The position numbers and the translations under genes were made by a program. The notes beneath the pieces were generated by a model. The model saw nothing but the letters and a program-made list of their open reading frames with translations, was not told where the DNA came from and made no database searches. A stretch of DNA of 64,000 nucleotides from an uncultured Alphaproteobacteria bacterium (GTDB taxonomy: Bacteria; Pseudomonadota; Alphaproteobacteria; Micropepsales; Micropepsaceae), in contig CADECX010000013.1 of NCBI GenBank assembly GCA_902825865.1, positions 1 to 64,000 of the forward strand, read 5' to 3'. Below, piece by piece: positions 7,770 to 15,005 of this stretch (the first letter of the stretch is position 1; each line of letters starts with the position of its first letter).

Positions 7770-8660
7770 TTAGTTGGGCAATATGGCGGTCACGACTCCC
7801 GCTTCCTTCAGCTCAACAGATGAGGGATACCACATCTGCTTTCCTTGATAGGCCCGGTCGGCAAACCACCTTGCCACGCCTGCGGCGATTGCTCTCTGCC
7901 TGATCTTTTCGGTCTTGCCTCGAGCTATCGAGCCATCACCGCCCGTCGCTGCATGAAAGCCAAACGAGGCGCCGGCCCGCATAAATCGCTGGCGGCCGCT
8001 CAAAAAAGCCACTGTGCAGGGGGAAGCGCATCCGGCAGAAACGCGCGTATCCAGACCTCGCGATTGAATCAAATCGGCCATCTGTTCTGCCGGCGTTACA
8101 CGCCCACCACGGCTATTGAACTCCACAGTCCTGATGCCTGGACCGGAATCCAGCGCTTCGGCCAAATCCTCCGCGACAGAGAGCGATATATAGCCGTAAA
8201 CCAGCACCGAATTGTCCCGGTTGCTGACGCGAACGCTCCGCGGGCCCTCGTTCGGATCGTCCATTATTTGACTGAATGAACTCTTCACAAACGGGGTCAA
8301 AAAGTCGGCCAACTTAACGACAAGCGATGACAAGAGGCATGCGGCCGCAATTGCCAGGACGGGCCATACTTTTCCTGGCCTGCCCGTACCCCAGCCTGCG
8401 CGCCAAAGCAGGATAATCCAAATAGGAATCAGAAAGGGGAAAGTACAAAAAAGCAGCCCGACAAACAGCGTTGCAAAGGACGCGTAAGCGTCCGGCAGCA
8501 AGACTGGAAGGTAAGGCGTTGCAAAACCGAAAAAGCCAAAGGCCAAAATTATTGCGGTTGCGCCGGTCCAGAAGATTCTTCCGAGTGAAAATTCACCCGT
8601 CCAACACCGCCACAAAATGTCGCGAAGGCCATCAAACATCTTCGAAAGACTACGGCCCAC
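7770..8660 (-). CDS. Membrane-anchored ClpP-fold protein (COG3904-like)
   Basis: A protein of up to 296 residues. The N-terminal 120 residues hold three hydrophobic helices (about 28-50, 60-85, 97-117). Residues 140-296 look like a periplasmic ClpP/crotonase-type domain: VEFNSRGGRV, then GCASPCTVAFL with a Ser in the nucleophile position, and FGFHA supplying a possible catalytic His. Members of this group are presumed periplasmic serine proteases but few are characterised. The frame opens with GTG at 8660; an ATG at 8639 (MFDGLRD) is a reasonable alternative, and neither has a good ribosome binding site. It reads less GC-rich than its neighbours. Confidence 0.75.
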   Translation of the reverse strand: MGRSLSKMFDGLRDILWRCWTGEFSLGRIFWTGATAIILAFGFFGFATPYLPVLLPDAYASFATLFVGLLFCTFPFLIPIWIILLWRAGWGTGRPGKVWPVLAIAAACLLSSLVVKLADFLTPFVKSSFSQIMDDPNEGPRSVRVSNRDNSVLVYGYISLSVAEDLAEALDSGPGIRTVEFNSRGGRVTPAEQMADLIQSRGLDTRVSAGCASPCTVAFLSGRQRFMRAGASFGFHAATGGDGSIARGKTEKIRQRAIAAGVARWFADRAYQGKQMWYPSSVELKEAGVVTAILPN

Positions 8661-8786
8661 TCATTTCGGAAACGTTATTCCAGCCGCGATGGCAGGGGCG
8701 GCTGACGGGTTATCAGCGAAAAATGGCGGACGTCCGCGTTGCCGGCCGGCAACACGTTCGCGATCTTGCGCTTCAGGAGCCCGGCG

Positions 8787-9806
8787 TCAGGTCAGGGTGA
8801 CGTGGAGATCGCCGATCTTCTCGATCGAGGTCACCATCTTATCGCCCGGCTTGAGCCAGACTTGCTTGTCCGGCGGATATCCGCTGATCACGCCTTCGCA
8901 GGTGCCGGTGAAAATCACGTCGCCCACATCCAGCGCGAAGGCCTTCGAACAATAGGCGATGATCTTGGCGCAGTTGAAGATCATCAGGCGGGTGTTGGTG
9001 TCCTGGCGCACCTGGCCATTGACGTACATCTTCATGTTCAGATTATTGACGTCCACCTGATCGGCGCTGACCAGCCAGGGGCCGAACGGCCCCGAACCGT
9101 CGGTGCTCTTGCCGATCAACCACTGCGACGAACGGCGTTGCAGGTCGCGGTTGGTGAAGTCGTTCCCGCTGGCATAACCATAGACATAGTCCAGGGCGCT
9201 GGCTTCCGGGATGTCGCGGCCGCCCTTGCCCATCACCAGAACCAGTTCGGCCTCATAGTCCCACTTGGGCGGCGCGGTCGACTTGCTCACCGCGATGGTG
9301 CCGTTGTGGTGGTTTATCGCGCTGTTGAACTTGCTGAACATGATCGGCTCCGGCGGGGGCTTGTTGCCGCCCTCCGCGGCGTGGGCGGCATAGTTGAGCC
9401 CGACGCAAAGGATCTTGCCCGGATTTTCGACGATATTGCCGAAGCGAACCTGGCCTTCCGGAATCAGGCGGTTGCTAGGGGCGCCCGCCGCGCCGTTGGC
9501 CAGCAGCAGGCTCAGGACCTGCAGGTTGCCGCGGCCACTGATCACATCGATGGCCTTGGTCGGCAGTCCGATTTTGCGGTCGCGCTCCACAGCGGCGACG
9601 TCCAGCACGCCGCGCGCAGTCTTCACACCCAGGCCCAAGCCGCTGGCGGTGACGATGTTGGTGATGTCGATACCCTTCAGCGGACGCTGGTTGGTGGGCG
9701 TGCCTGGGGCCGCCTGTTGCGCCTGGGCTCCGCCGCTGGCGCCCAGCACGGCCGCGCCGGCGCCCAGTCCCATGCCCTTGATCATGCTGCGACGGTTTTG
9801 TTTCAT
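8787..9806 (-). CDS. Tat-exported fumarylacetoacetate hydrolase family protein
   Basis: A 339-residue protein. It begins with a twin-arginine signal (NRRSMIKGMGLGAGAAVLGA, residues 4-23) ending near AQAQQA. The remainder is a FAH-type fold: ILCVGLNYAAHA opening the catalytic domain near residue 133, DYEAELVLVMG and ASGNDFTNRDLQ with the acidic metal ligands, and GDVIFTGTCEGV near the end. FAH-family enzymes cleave or hydrate acylpyruvates and 2-keto-3-deoxy acids and are usually cytoplasmic; export is unusual. The ATG at 9806 has AGGGGG upstream; the open frame extends further upstream but lacks any homologous look. A LacI-like operator candidate lies at 9834-9841. Confidence 0.88.
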   Translation of the reverse strand: MKQNRRSMIKGMGLGAGAAVLGASGGAQAQQAAPGTPTNQRPLKGIDITNIVTASGLGLGVKTARGVLDVAAVERDRKIGLPTKAIDVISGRGNLQVLSLLLANGAAGAPSNRLIPEGQVRFGNIVENPGKILCVGLNYAAHAAEGGNKPPPEPIMFSKFNSAINHHNGTIAVSKSTAPPKWDYEAELVLVMGKGGRDIPEASALDYVYGYASGNDFTNRDLQRRSSQWLIGKSTDGSGPFGPWLVSADQVDVNNLNMKMYVNGQVRQDTNTRLMIFNCAKIIAYCSKAFALDVGDVIFTGTCEGVISGYPPDKQVWLKPGDKMVTSIEKIGDLHVTLT

Positions 9807-9833
9807 CTGGTTTCCCCCTGGTGTTGGAAAAAG

Positions 9834-9841
9834 AAGCGCTT
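9834..9841. promoter_or_regulatory. Possible LacI-family operator
   Basis: AAGCGCTT, a perfect 8-bp palindrome of the AAnCGnTT type recognised by LacI-family sugar regulators, lies 28 bp upstream of the FAH-family gene. A short palindrome like this occurs by chance often enough that the call is tentative. Confidence 0.25.
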
Positions 9842-10017
9842 TTGCGCGAACAAACCGGAATGTCCCGGAATTGGCAACAAGAGTGCCATAGCCGCTCGAC
9901 ATACGGATAGTGCATTCTAGCGAAAACACATCATTGGCGGTCCTGCGCGGCAGCTCACTTACCTTGGGGCGGAAATGGGAATAGGCTTTCGCGACACCCT
10001 TTGAGCAGGAGAGAAAA

Positions 10018-10350
10018 ATGGGATTGCTGGACGGTATTCTGGGTGGTGTTGTCGGCGCCGGAGCAACGGCCCTGGTAAAAGAGTATATCGACAATCACGG
10101 CGGCATACGCGGCGTGGTCGCGCAACTGGAGTCCACTGGCCTGGGCGACCAGGTGAAATCCTGGGTGGGAACAGGACAAAACCTGCCGGTGTCCGGTTCG
10201 CAGATTCAACAGGCACTTGGCGGCGGCAAGCTGGCCGAGCTTGCGGCAAAATTCGGCATTCCCGCCGATCAAGTGTCCGGCTTTCTGGCGCAACATCTGC
10301 CCACGGCGATTGATGAAGCAACACCATCGGGCCGATTGCCCGCGCCCTGA
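10018..10350 (+). CDS. YidB/DUF937-family protein
   Basis: A 110-residue protein of the YidB family: MGLLDGILGGVVGAG at the start, then GIRGVVAQLESTGLGDQVKSW (about 40-60), SGSQIQQALGGGKLAELA and FGIPADQVSGFLAQHLP. The family is a small all-helical domain with internal repeats of unknown role, common in proteobacteria. An AGGAGAG ribosome binding site precedes the ATG. It is followed 15 bp later by the hydrolase-like gene. Confidence 0.9.
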   Translation: MGLLDGILGGVVGAGATALVKEYIDNHGGIRGVVAQLESTGLGDQVKSWVGTGQNLPVSGSQIQQALGGGKLAELAAKFGIPADQVSGFLAQHLPTAIDEATPSGRLPAP

Positions 10351-10365
10351 TGCGGAATTTGTGAA

Positions 10366-10914
10366 TTGCGCGAAGCCAAGATTGAAGATGCCCTGTTCGT
10401 CATAGGCGGGTTCAATGGGCTTCGGTCCGTTCAGGCCTGGGCGAAAGAACTAAAGCGCAATTCCCGCTGTCATGCCGCTATGACCTATTCTTGGCGCCAC
10501 GCGGCATCAGCCGGGCGCGAGATTGCGGCGCTGGGGCCGGGAAAACACGTGACTCTGATCGGGCATAGTCTTGGTGGAGGACAAGCCGAGTTGCTGATCC
10601 AGCAATTGCCCGCGGGCACAATCGATACCTTGATCACGGTTGCGTCTTTCGCCCCCGCATCCGTCAACCACGGCCTGACGCGCCGGAAGGTCGGCTATTG
10701 GCTCAACATACTGTCTGCCCCCGGCAAGGGGAGCTATCAGGACGCAATACGCAGGATGGCCGCACCCTTTCTCCTCAATTGGCGAGAGCAAGGTTTCATC
10801 TCATGTGCGTCAGAAAATTATATCAGCCAAGCCCCTCATCACGACTTCTACAAAATGATGAGTGACCGCTGCGGTGCGGTCGAACACGGCCAATTCCGGT
10901 CTATCAGCGTATAA
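10366..10914 (+). CDS. Lipase-like alpha/beta hydrolase
   Basis: A 182-residue protein with the nucleophile-elbow motif HVTLIGHSLGGGQAELL (Ser near residue 68) after a short beta-alpha segment (DALFVIGGFNG) that would form the oxyanion region. His residues in SQAPHHDFYKMM near residue 160 could supply the catalytic base. At this length it is a minimal lipase or esterase-type fold without lid. No signal peptide is visible. The start is a TTG at 10366; no in-frame ATG precedes the first strand, so the start is uncertain. It probably forms an operon with the YidB gene. Confidence 0.72.
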   Translation: MREAKIEDALFVIGGFNGLRSVQAWAKELKRNSRCHAAMTYSWRHAASAGREIAALGPGKHVTLIGHSLGGGQAELLIQQLPAGTIDTLITVASFAPASVNHGLTRRKVGYWLNILSAPGKGSYQDAIRRMAAPFLLNWREQGFISCASENYISQAPHHDFYKMMSDRCGAVEHGQFRSISV

Positions 10915-10930
10915 GCCAGCAGCAACCGGC

Positions 10931-12103
10931 TTACAGGCCCTTCAATTCGCGCAGGGCGATCTGCAGCATCGCCCGGCAATGGCCCACATTATAGGCCCAG
11001 CCGGAATTGGTGCCCTGAACGTTGCTGGGAAGCAGCTTGTCGGTATCCAGGCCGCGCGGATGTTCCGGGAAAATCAGGCGCTTGTAATTGTTGCGCACCA
11101 GAACCTTCATCACTTCATACATGTCGTTTTCGCCATTGTCGGGAAACACCTCGGTGTAGTCGAGGCGCGGCTTGCGCAAAATGACATTGCGGAAATGCAC
11201 CTGGCCGATGCGGTTGCGCGAGGCCAGCCAGTTGCCCACCACGATCGGGTCTTCGCCCAGCTCGCGGGTGACGCCGCAGTCCCAGGTCATGGTGTTGGAG
11301 GGCGAGTTCACCGTCTCCACCAGCCGCTTCCAGTCCGAAAAACTGTTCAACACCTGGGCCGAACCACGGCTCATGGGCGACGGCGGGTCGTTGGGATGCA
11401 CCGACAGAACCACATTGTTCTTTTCCGCCACCGGCACCACTTCCTTGAGGTAGTATTCCATGTTCTTCCAGGTGTCTTCATAAGTTGCCGGCGGGCCGTC
11501 CGCGGCAAGCGGGGGCAGGTCCTTCATGCGGTCATAGTTGAAATCCAGCATGCCGGCGCCGCCGCGGCCCGGCACGGTGGCATAGGCATCCGTGGCGCGA
11601 TGGGTGAAGAAATTCCATTCCACCACCGGAATGCCCAGCTTGCCGCAATTGACGATGGTCTGCTTAATCTTGGCGATTTCCTCGTCGCGGCCCGGCAGGC
11701 CGCGCACGATCTTGTTCATTTGGGGATCAAGACCGCCCTGATACGACCAGCGGATCATCAGAATGCCGATATGCATGTCGTGCTTCTTCAACGCGGCGAC
11801 CCGCGGCTGCAGATAGTCCATGCCCCAGGGCTGTTCCGGCACGGCTTGGGAATCGATCCAGTTGACACCAAGCTGCTTGATGCGGATCGCTTCGGCCTCA
11901 TCCAGCATGTCGTTCATATAGATGGTGATCTTGGGGGTGTCGGGGCCTTCCTGCGGCTGGCCGAGGCGCTTGTTGGGCGTGGGGTTGTAGGGCGCGTTGG
12001 GACCCTGCTGCGCCCAGGCAGGCAAGCCGGCAGCGCCGGCCATCAAGGCGCCTGCCGATGTCTGGAGCATGGTGCGGCGCGAAAACGGTTGTTTGGGTGT
12101 CAT
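10931..12103 (-). CDS. Tat-exported mannonate dehydratase-like TIM-barrel protein
   Basis: A 390-residue protein with a twin-arginine signal (FSRRTMLQTSAGALMAGAAG, residues 7-26; cleavage near AWAQ). The mature part follows the UxuA family, a xylose-isomerase-like barrel that dehydrates D-mannonate to 2-keto-3-deoxygluconate using a divalent metal. The motifs VVEWNFFTHR, SVHPNDPPSPM (HPDDPP in classical UxuA), IGQVHFRN and LIFPEHPRG are present. UxuA proper is cytoplasmic, so the signal peptide makes the true substrate uncertain. AGGGGACAG precedes the ATG. It lies near the Tat-exported FAH-family gene at 8787-9806. Confidence 0.85.
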   Translation of the reverse strand: MTPKQPFSRRTMLQTSAGALMAGAAGLPAWAQQGPNAPYNPTPNKRLGQPQEGPDTPKITIYMNDMLDEAEAIRIKQLGVNWIDSQAVPEQPWGMDYLQPRVAALKKHDMHIGILMIRWSYQGGLDPQMNKIVRGLPGRDEEIAKIKQTIVNCGKLGIPVVEWNFFTHRATDAYATVPGRGGAGMLDFNYDRMKDLPPLAADGPPATYEDTWKNMEYYLKEVVPVAEKNNVVLSVHPNDPPSPMSRGSAQVLNSFSDWKRLVETVNSPSNTMTWDCGVTRELGEDPIVVGNWLASRNRIGQVHFRNVILRKPRLDYTEVFPDNGENDMYEVMKVLVRNNYKRLIFPEHPRGLDTDKLLPSNVQGTNSGWAYNVGHCRAMLQIALRELKGL

Positions 12104-12474
12104 CTTCTGTCCCCTGTTTTGTATTTTTGGACGGCAAACATTGATCGCTTGGCTGTTATCGAAACCAGGACGTTATCAATTCCCCACGTCGCGGCAAGTC
12201 GCCGCGAAGATGGGTCGCGGGCGCTATTCTACATCTGCTCCTGGGTTTGAGCTGTTTTGGCCCATGTCCGCTTTGCGCCAACTGCAGGCCCGCTCAGCGG
12301 GTTTTGGCTCAAGAACGGGCGTTGCGCCGTCTTCGCCCGATTAAAAGCTTTGATGGATGGAACTTTCCTGAACTCGACGCATTGTCACGCTGCCGTATTC
12401 CCTAAATCAGATTTCGGTGCGAACACCGCCCGGCCGCCGGCTGCGGGCCCCTATTCCTTCTTGCGGAGAATTTC
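12104..12474. other. Intergenic between divergent genes, no gene seen
   Basis: This 371-bp divergent intergenic region must hold promoters for the mannonate-dehydratase-like gene (minus) and the surface-antigen-like gene (plus). I saw no convincing sigma70 pair and no coding frame with a ribosome binding site. Two GATAAC words near 12155 and 12170 (minus strand) are the only repeated element noticed. Confidence 0.4.
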
Positions 12475-13113
12475 ATGAAGACGAAAATTGCCCTGATGGC
12501 GGCTGCCTTGTTGGCAACAACCCTGGCCGCCGATGCGCAAAACTACGGCCCGCCACGTGATCCGAACGGCTATTACAGCCAGTCGGACCAGCGCGGCTAT
12601 TACGACTCCAATGGCCGCTATCGCCAGATGCGGGACCGATATGACCGGAACGACCGCCGGGATCGGGGCCCCGGCTACGACCAGTCCGCCAACTATTATC
12701 GCCAGGGCCAATATGAGCAAAGCTGCCGAGGCGGCAATGCCGTTGCCGGCACGATCTTTGGCGCCGCCGCGGGCGGCCTGGTCGGTTCGGCCGTCAGCCG
12801 TGGCAATGGCGGAGCAGTCATTGGCGGCGCGGTGCTGGGTGGATTGCTCGGCAACACGATCGCCAAGGACATAGACTGTGACGACCAGCCCTATGCCTTC
12901 AACACATATTCCGAAGGCCTCAACGGCGATGTCGGCCGCCGCTATGACTGGAACCATGGTCAGGGACGCGGTCACTTCCAGCCGACCCGCGACTATCGTC
13001 GGTCCGGTGTGCAATGCCGCGACTTCACCACCACCACCTATCGCGGCAACCGCGAGTTTACCCGGACAGGTACCGCCTGCCGCGCCTCGGATGGCAACTG
13101 GCGTTTCGACTAA
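12475..13113 (+). CDS. Secreted glycine-zipper protein, 17-kDa surface antigen type
   Basis: A 212-residue protein with signal peptide 1-21. Residues 22-80 are rich in Tyr, Arg, Asp and Gly. Residues 88-125 contain a glycine-zipper two-helix segment (GTIFGAAAGGLVGSAVSRG and GGAVIGGAVLGGLLGNTIA), and the C-terminus (REFTRTGTACRASDGNWRF) is the conserved tail of the rickettsial 17-kDa surface antigen family. These are outer-membrane or periplasmic proteins of unclear function. A clear terminator follows at 13124-13148. Confidence 0.85.
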   Translation: MKTKIALMAAALLATTLAADAQNYGPPRDPNGYYSQSDQRGYYDSNGRYRQMRDRYDRNDRRDRGPGYDQSANYYRQGQYEQSCRGGNAVAGTIFGAAAGGLVGSAVSRGNGGAVIGGAVLGGLLGNTIAKDIDCDDQPYAFNTYSEGLNGDVGRRYDWNHGQGRGHFQPTRDYRRSGVQCRDFTTTTYRGNREFTRTGTACRASDGNWRFD

Positions 13114-13123
13114 TTGAACGGAG

Positions 13124-13148
13124 CCCCGGCGCAATGCGCCGGGGTTTT
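13124..13148 (+). terminator. Rho-independent terminator
   Basis: A perfect 8-bp GC stem (CCCCGGCG / CGCCGGGG) with a 5-nt loop and TTTT directly after, 10 bp past the stop codon of the surface-antigen-like gene. Confidence 0.9.
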
Positions 13149-13169
13149 GTGCATAGTGAAGGAGATATC

Positions 13170-13445
13170 GTGAACCCATTGCACGCCAATACACTTGCGC
13201 GCGTGCTCAGTTCAGGCTTCATCGCCTGTGCTCTGCCGGTGGCGGTGGCTGACTCCCAGGGCTGGAATGGTCCAGGCTGGTATGTCGCTGGTTCCGCGCC
13301 GCTTGCGCCCAAGCCGCCTGCAACACCTGCCTATATCCTGTTCGATGGCCCGCACGCCTCTGGAAGCGAATGTACGCTGGTCTATGACCGGCTCTATTCC
13401 CCGATCGGGGTTTGCCGGCTCCTGAATATCAAGCCCGGTACATAA
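13170..13445 (+). CDS. Small exported hypothetical protein
   Basis: A 91-residue protein starting with GTG at 13170, preceded by a near-ideal AAGGAGATATC. It has a weak signal sequence (residues 1-27, ending at ALPVAVADS), a Pro-rich middle (APLAPKPPATP) and two Cys (SECTLVYD and GVCRLL) that could form a disulfide. I do not recognise a family. It is followed 23 bp later by another small gene. Confidence 0.65.
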   Translation: MNPLHANTLARVLSSGFIACALPVAVADSQGWNGPGWYVAGSAPLAPKPPATPAYILFDGPHASGSECTLVYDRLYSPIGVCRLLNIKPGT

Positions 13446-13468
13446 GTTTTAAAGGAAATGTTCGCGTG

Positions 13469-13660
13469 ATGCATCGCATCCCCAATGTCTCGGATCTGAC
13501 GTCAGACGAGCTTTCTTCGCTAACCCGCGTATGCCGCGGCTTCATCTGTGCCACGATTCCCAAAGCGCACCAGGCCCGGCTGGTCGAACTCGGCCTGATC
13601 CAGGCGAGGATGGGCGGATTGTTCATCACGCCGATGGGCCGGATGGTGGCGCGCGCCTAG
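13469..13660 (+). CDS. Small helical hypothetical protein
   Basis: A 63-residue basic protein (ATG at 13469, alternative GTG at 13466; AAAGGAAA upstream). The pattern DLTSDELSSLTRVCRG, PKAHQARLVELGLIQ and GGLFITPMGRMVA resembles a winged-helix fold (helix, helix, beta-wing) with no further domain. It could be a small DNA-binding or adaptor protein; function unknown. Probably co-transcribed with the gene at 13170. Confidence 0.6.
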   Translation: MHRIPNVSDLTSDELSSLTRVCRGFICATIPKAHQARLVELGLIQARMGGLFITPMGRMVARA

Positions 13661-13697
13661 AATGTTCGCGAGCGCCGGAAACTTATCCTGCCATCTC

Positions 13698-15005
13698 CTA
13701 CGCTTCTCGGCCGGTCATGGCATGCATCAGTGCGGAAATTCTTATTGTTGCGAAATGGGACGATGTGTCCGAAACGGCGTAGGGCAAGATGATCCGCTCG
13801 CCGTGGCGCAAGGCGCCGCAGGTATAGACCACATTCGGGACATAACCTTCCCGCTCGGATGGCTCGGGCCGAACCAGCGGCTCGCGTGACCGCGCCACAA
13901 CCTTGGATGGATCGTTCTTATCCAGCAGAACGGCGCCGATGGAATATTTTCGTACGGGACCGACGCCGTGGGTTAGCAGCAGCCAGCCTTCGTCGAGTTC
14001 AATCGGCGATCCGCAATTGCCGATCTGCACCAACTCCCAGGGAAACTGGGGCTTCAGGATCGCTGATCCGCCATTCCAGCTATACAAATCGTCCGAATAG
14101 ACGAGATAGAGATTTTCATTGTCCTGCCGTGCAATCATCGCGAACTTGCCGTTGATCTTGCGCGGGAACAGCGCCATGCCTTTGTTTTGCGCCGCGTTGC
14201 CGCTGAGGGGCATCAGCCGGAAATTGACGAAATCGGTTGTTTCCAGAAACTCCGACCGTATCGCGTCACCGCTATAGGCGGTGTAGGTGGCATAGAAAAT
14301 TCGCTTGCCGCCTTCGTTGAATTCCACGAAACGGGCGTCTTCAATGCCATGCCAATGGGCATGCGTGATGGGAAAGATCACCCTTTCGCTGATATCCTCG
14401 GAAGACGCGAAGGTCAGCGAGACTTCATTGCCCGCCGGTCCGAGGCTGCGTATCCCGACAGAGGGGCTTGTGGCGATGCGCGACGTCGGATCGACGGTCA
14501 CCTCCCCATTCGCCGCGATGAAGCCGGCGCGAAAAGTCAGCGAGGAAACATGCCCCTCACCGACCGCGCGAAGGCTGAGGATGAAGCGAAGGCCACCCTC
14601 AGGCGCACCGGACTGGTCCGGATGGGCAATGATGCTGGGATTGAACAGCGCCGCGGATTCAAACGAATACTCGTTGAGAAAATAGGCCCCGATCAGTTGG
14701 CGCTTGATCGCGGTGAAACTGTCGTGGCTGGCAAAAGCGTCTTCCATCTCATCAGCGCGGGCCTCAAATTGGGCCAACAGGTTGCGATGCCGGCCCTGGA
14801 AATTTTCCAGGACCTCCGCCAGTTGCGCCGTCGCGTCTTCGGCACTCATGGCCAGAACACGGTCAACGATATGGTTGGCCCGGGTCTTGTCGGTTGGGTT
14901 CAGGTCGCGCGGTTCCGTGGCGGGCTTGAAGGGCCGCACGATGACCCTGGCCGGGTCGGGACGAAGGTAAAGCGCCTGCCGGTTCAGAAACTGGATTTGT
15001 GACAA
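13698..15005 (-). CDS. Glycoside hydrolase/phosphorylase family GH130-like protein
   Basis: A 435-residue cytoplasmic enzyme with a five-bladed propeller pattern typical of GH130, the family of beta-mannoside phosphorylases and beta-1,2-mannosidases. Visible marks include YSFESAALFNPSIIAHPDQS near residue 115, HGIEDARFVEF near 222, and GNCGSPIELDEGWLLLTHGV near 335. The N-terminal 90 residues are helical. The start is a TTG with AGGGGG 5 nt upstream; it overlaps the end of the upstream GT4 gene by 22 nt, so the two are translationally linked and probably act on the same mannose-containing glycan. Hydrolase versus phosphorylase cannot be decided by eye. Confidence 0.87.
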   Translation of the reverse strand: MSQIQFLNRQALYLRPDPARVIVRPFKPATEPRDLNPTDKTRANHIVDRVLAMSAEDATAQLAEVLENFQGRHRNLLAQFEARADEMEDAFASHDSFTAIKRQLIGAYFLNEYSFESAALFNPSIIAHPDQSGAPEGGLRFILSLRAVGEGHVSSLTFRAGFIAANGEVTVDPTSRIATSPSVGIRSLGPAGNEVSLTFASSEDISERVIFPITHAHWHGIEDARFVEFNEGGKRIFYATYTAYSGDAIRSEFLETTDFVNFRLMPLSGNAAQNKGMALFPRKINGKFAMIARQDNENLYLVYSDDLYSWNGGSAILKPQFPWELVQIGNCGSPIELDEGWLLLTHGVGPVRKYSIGAVLLDKNDPSKVVARSREPLVRPEPSEREGYVPNVVYTCGALRHGERIILPYAVSDTSSHFATIRISALMHAMTGREA

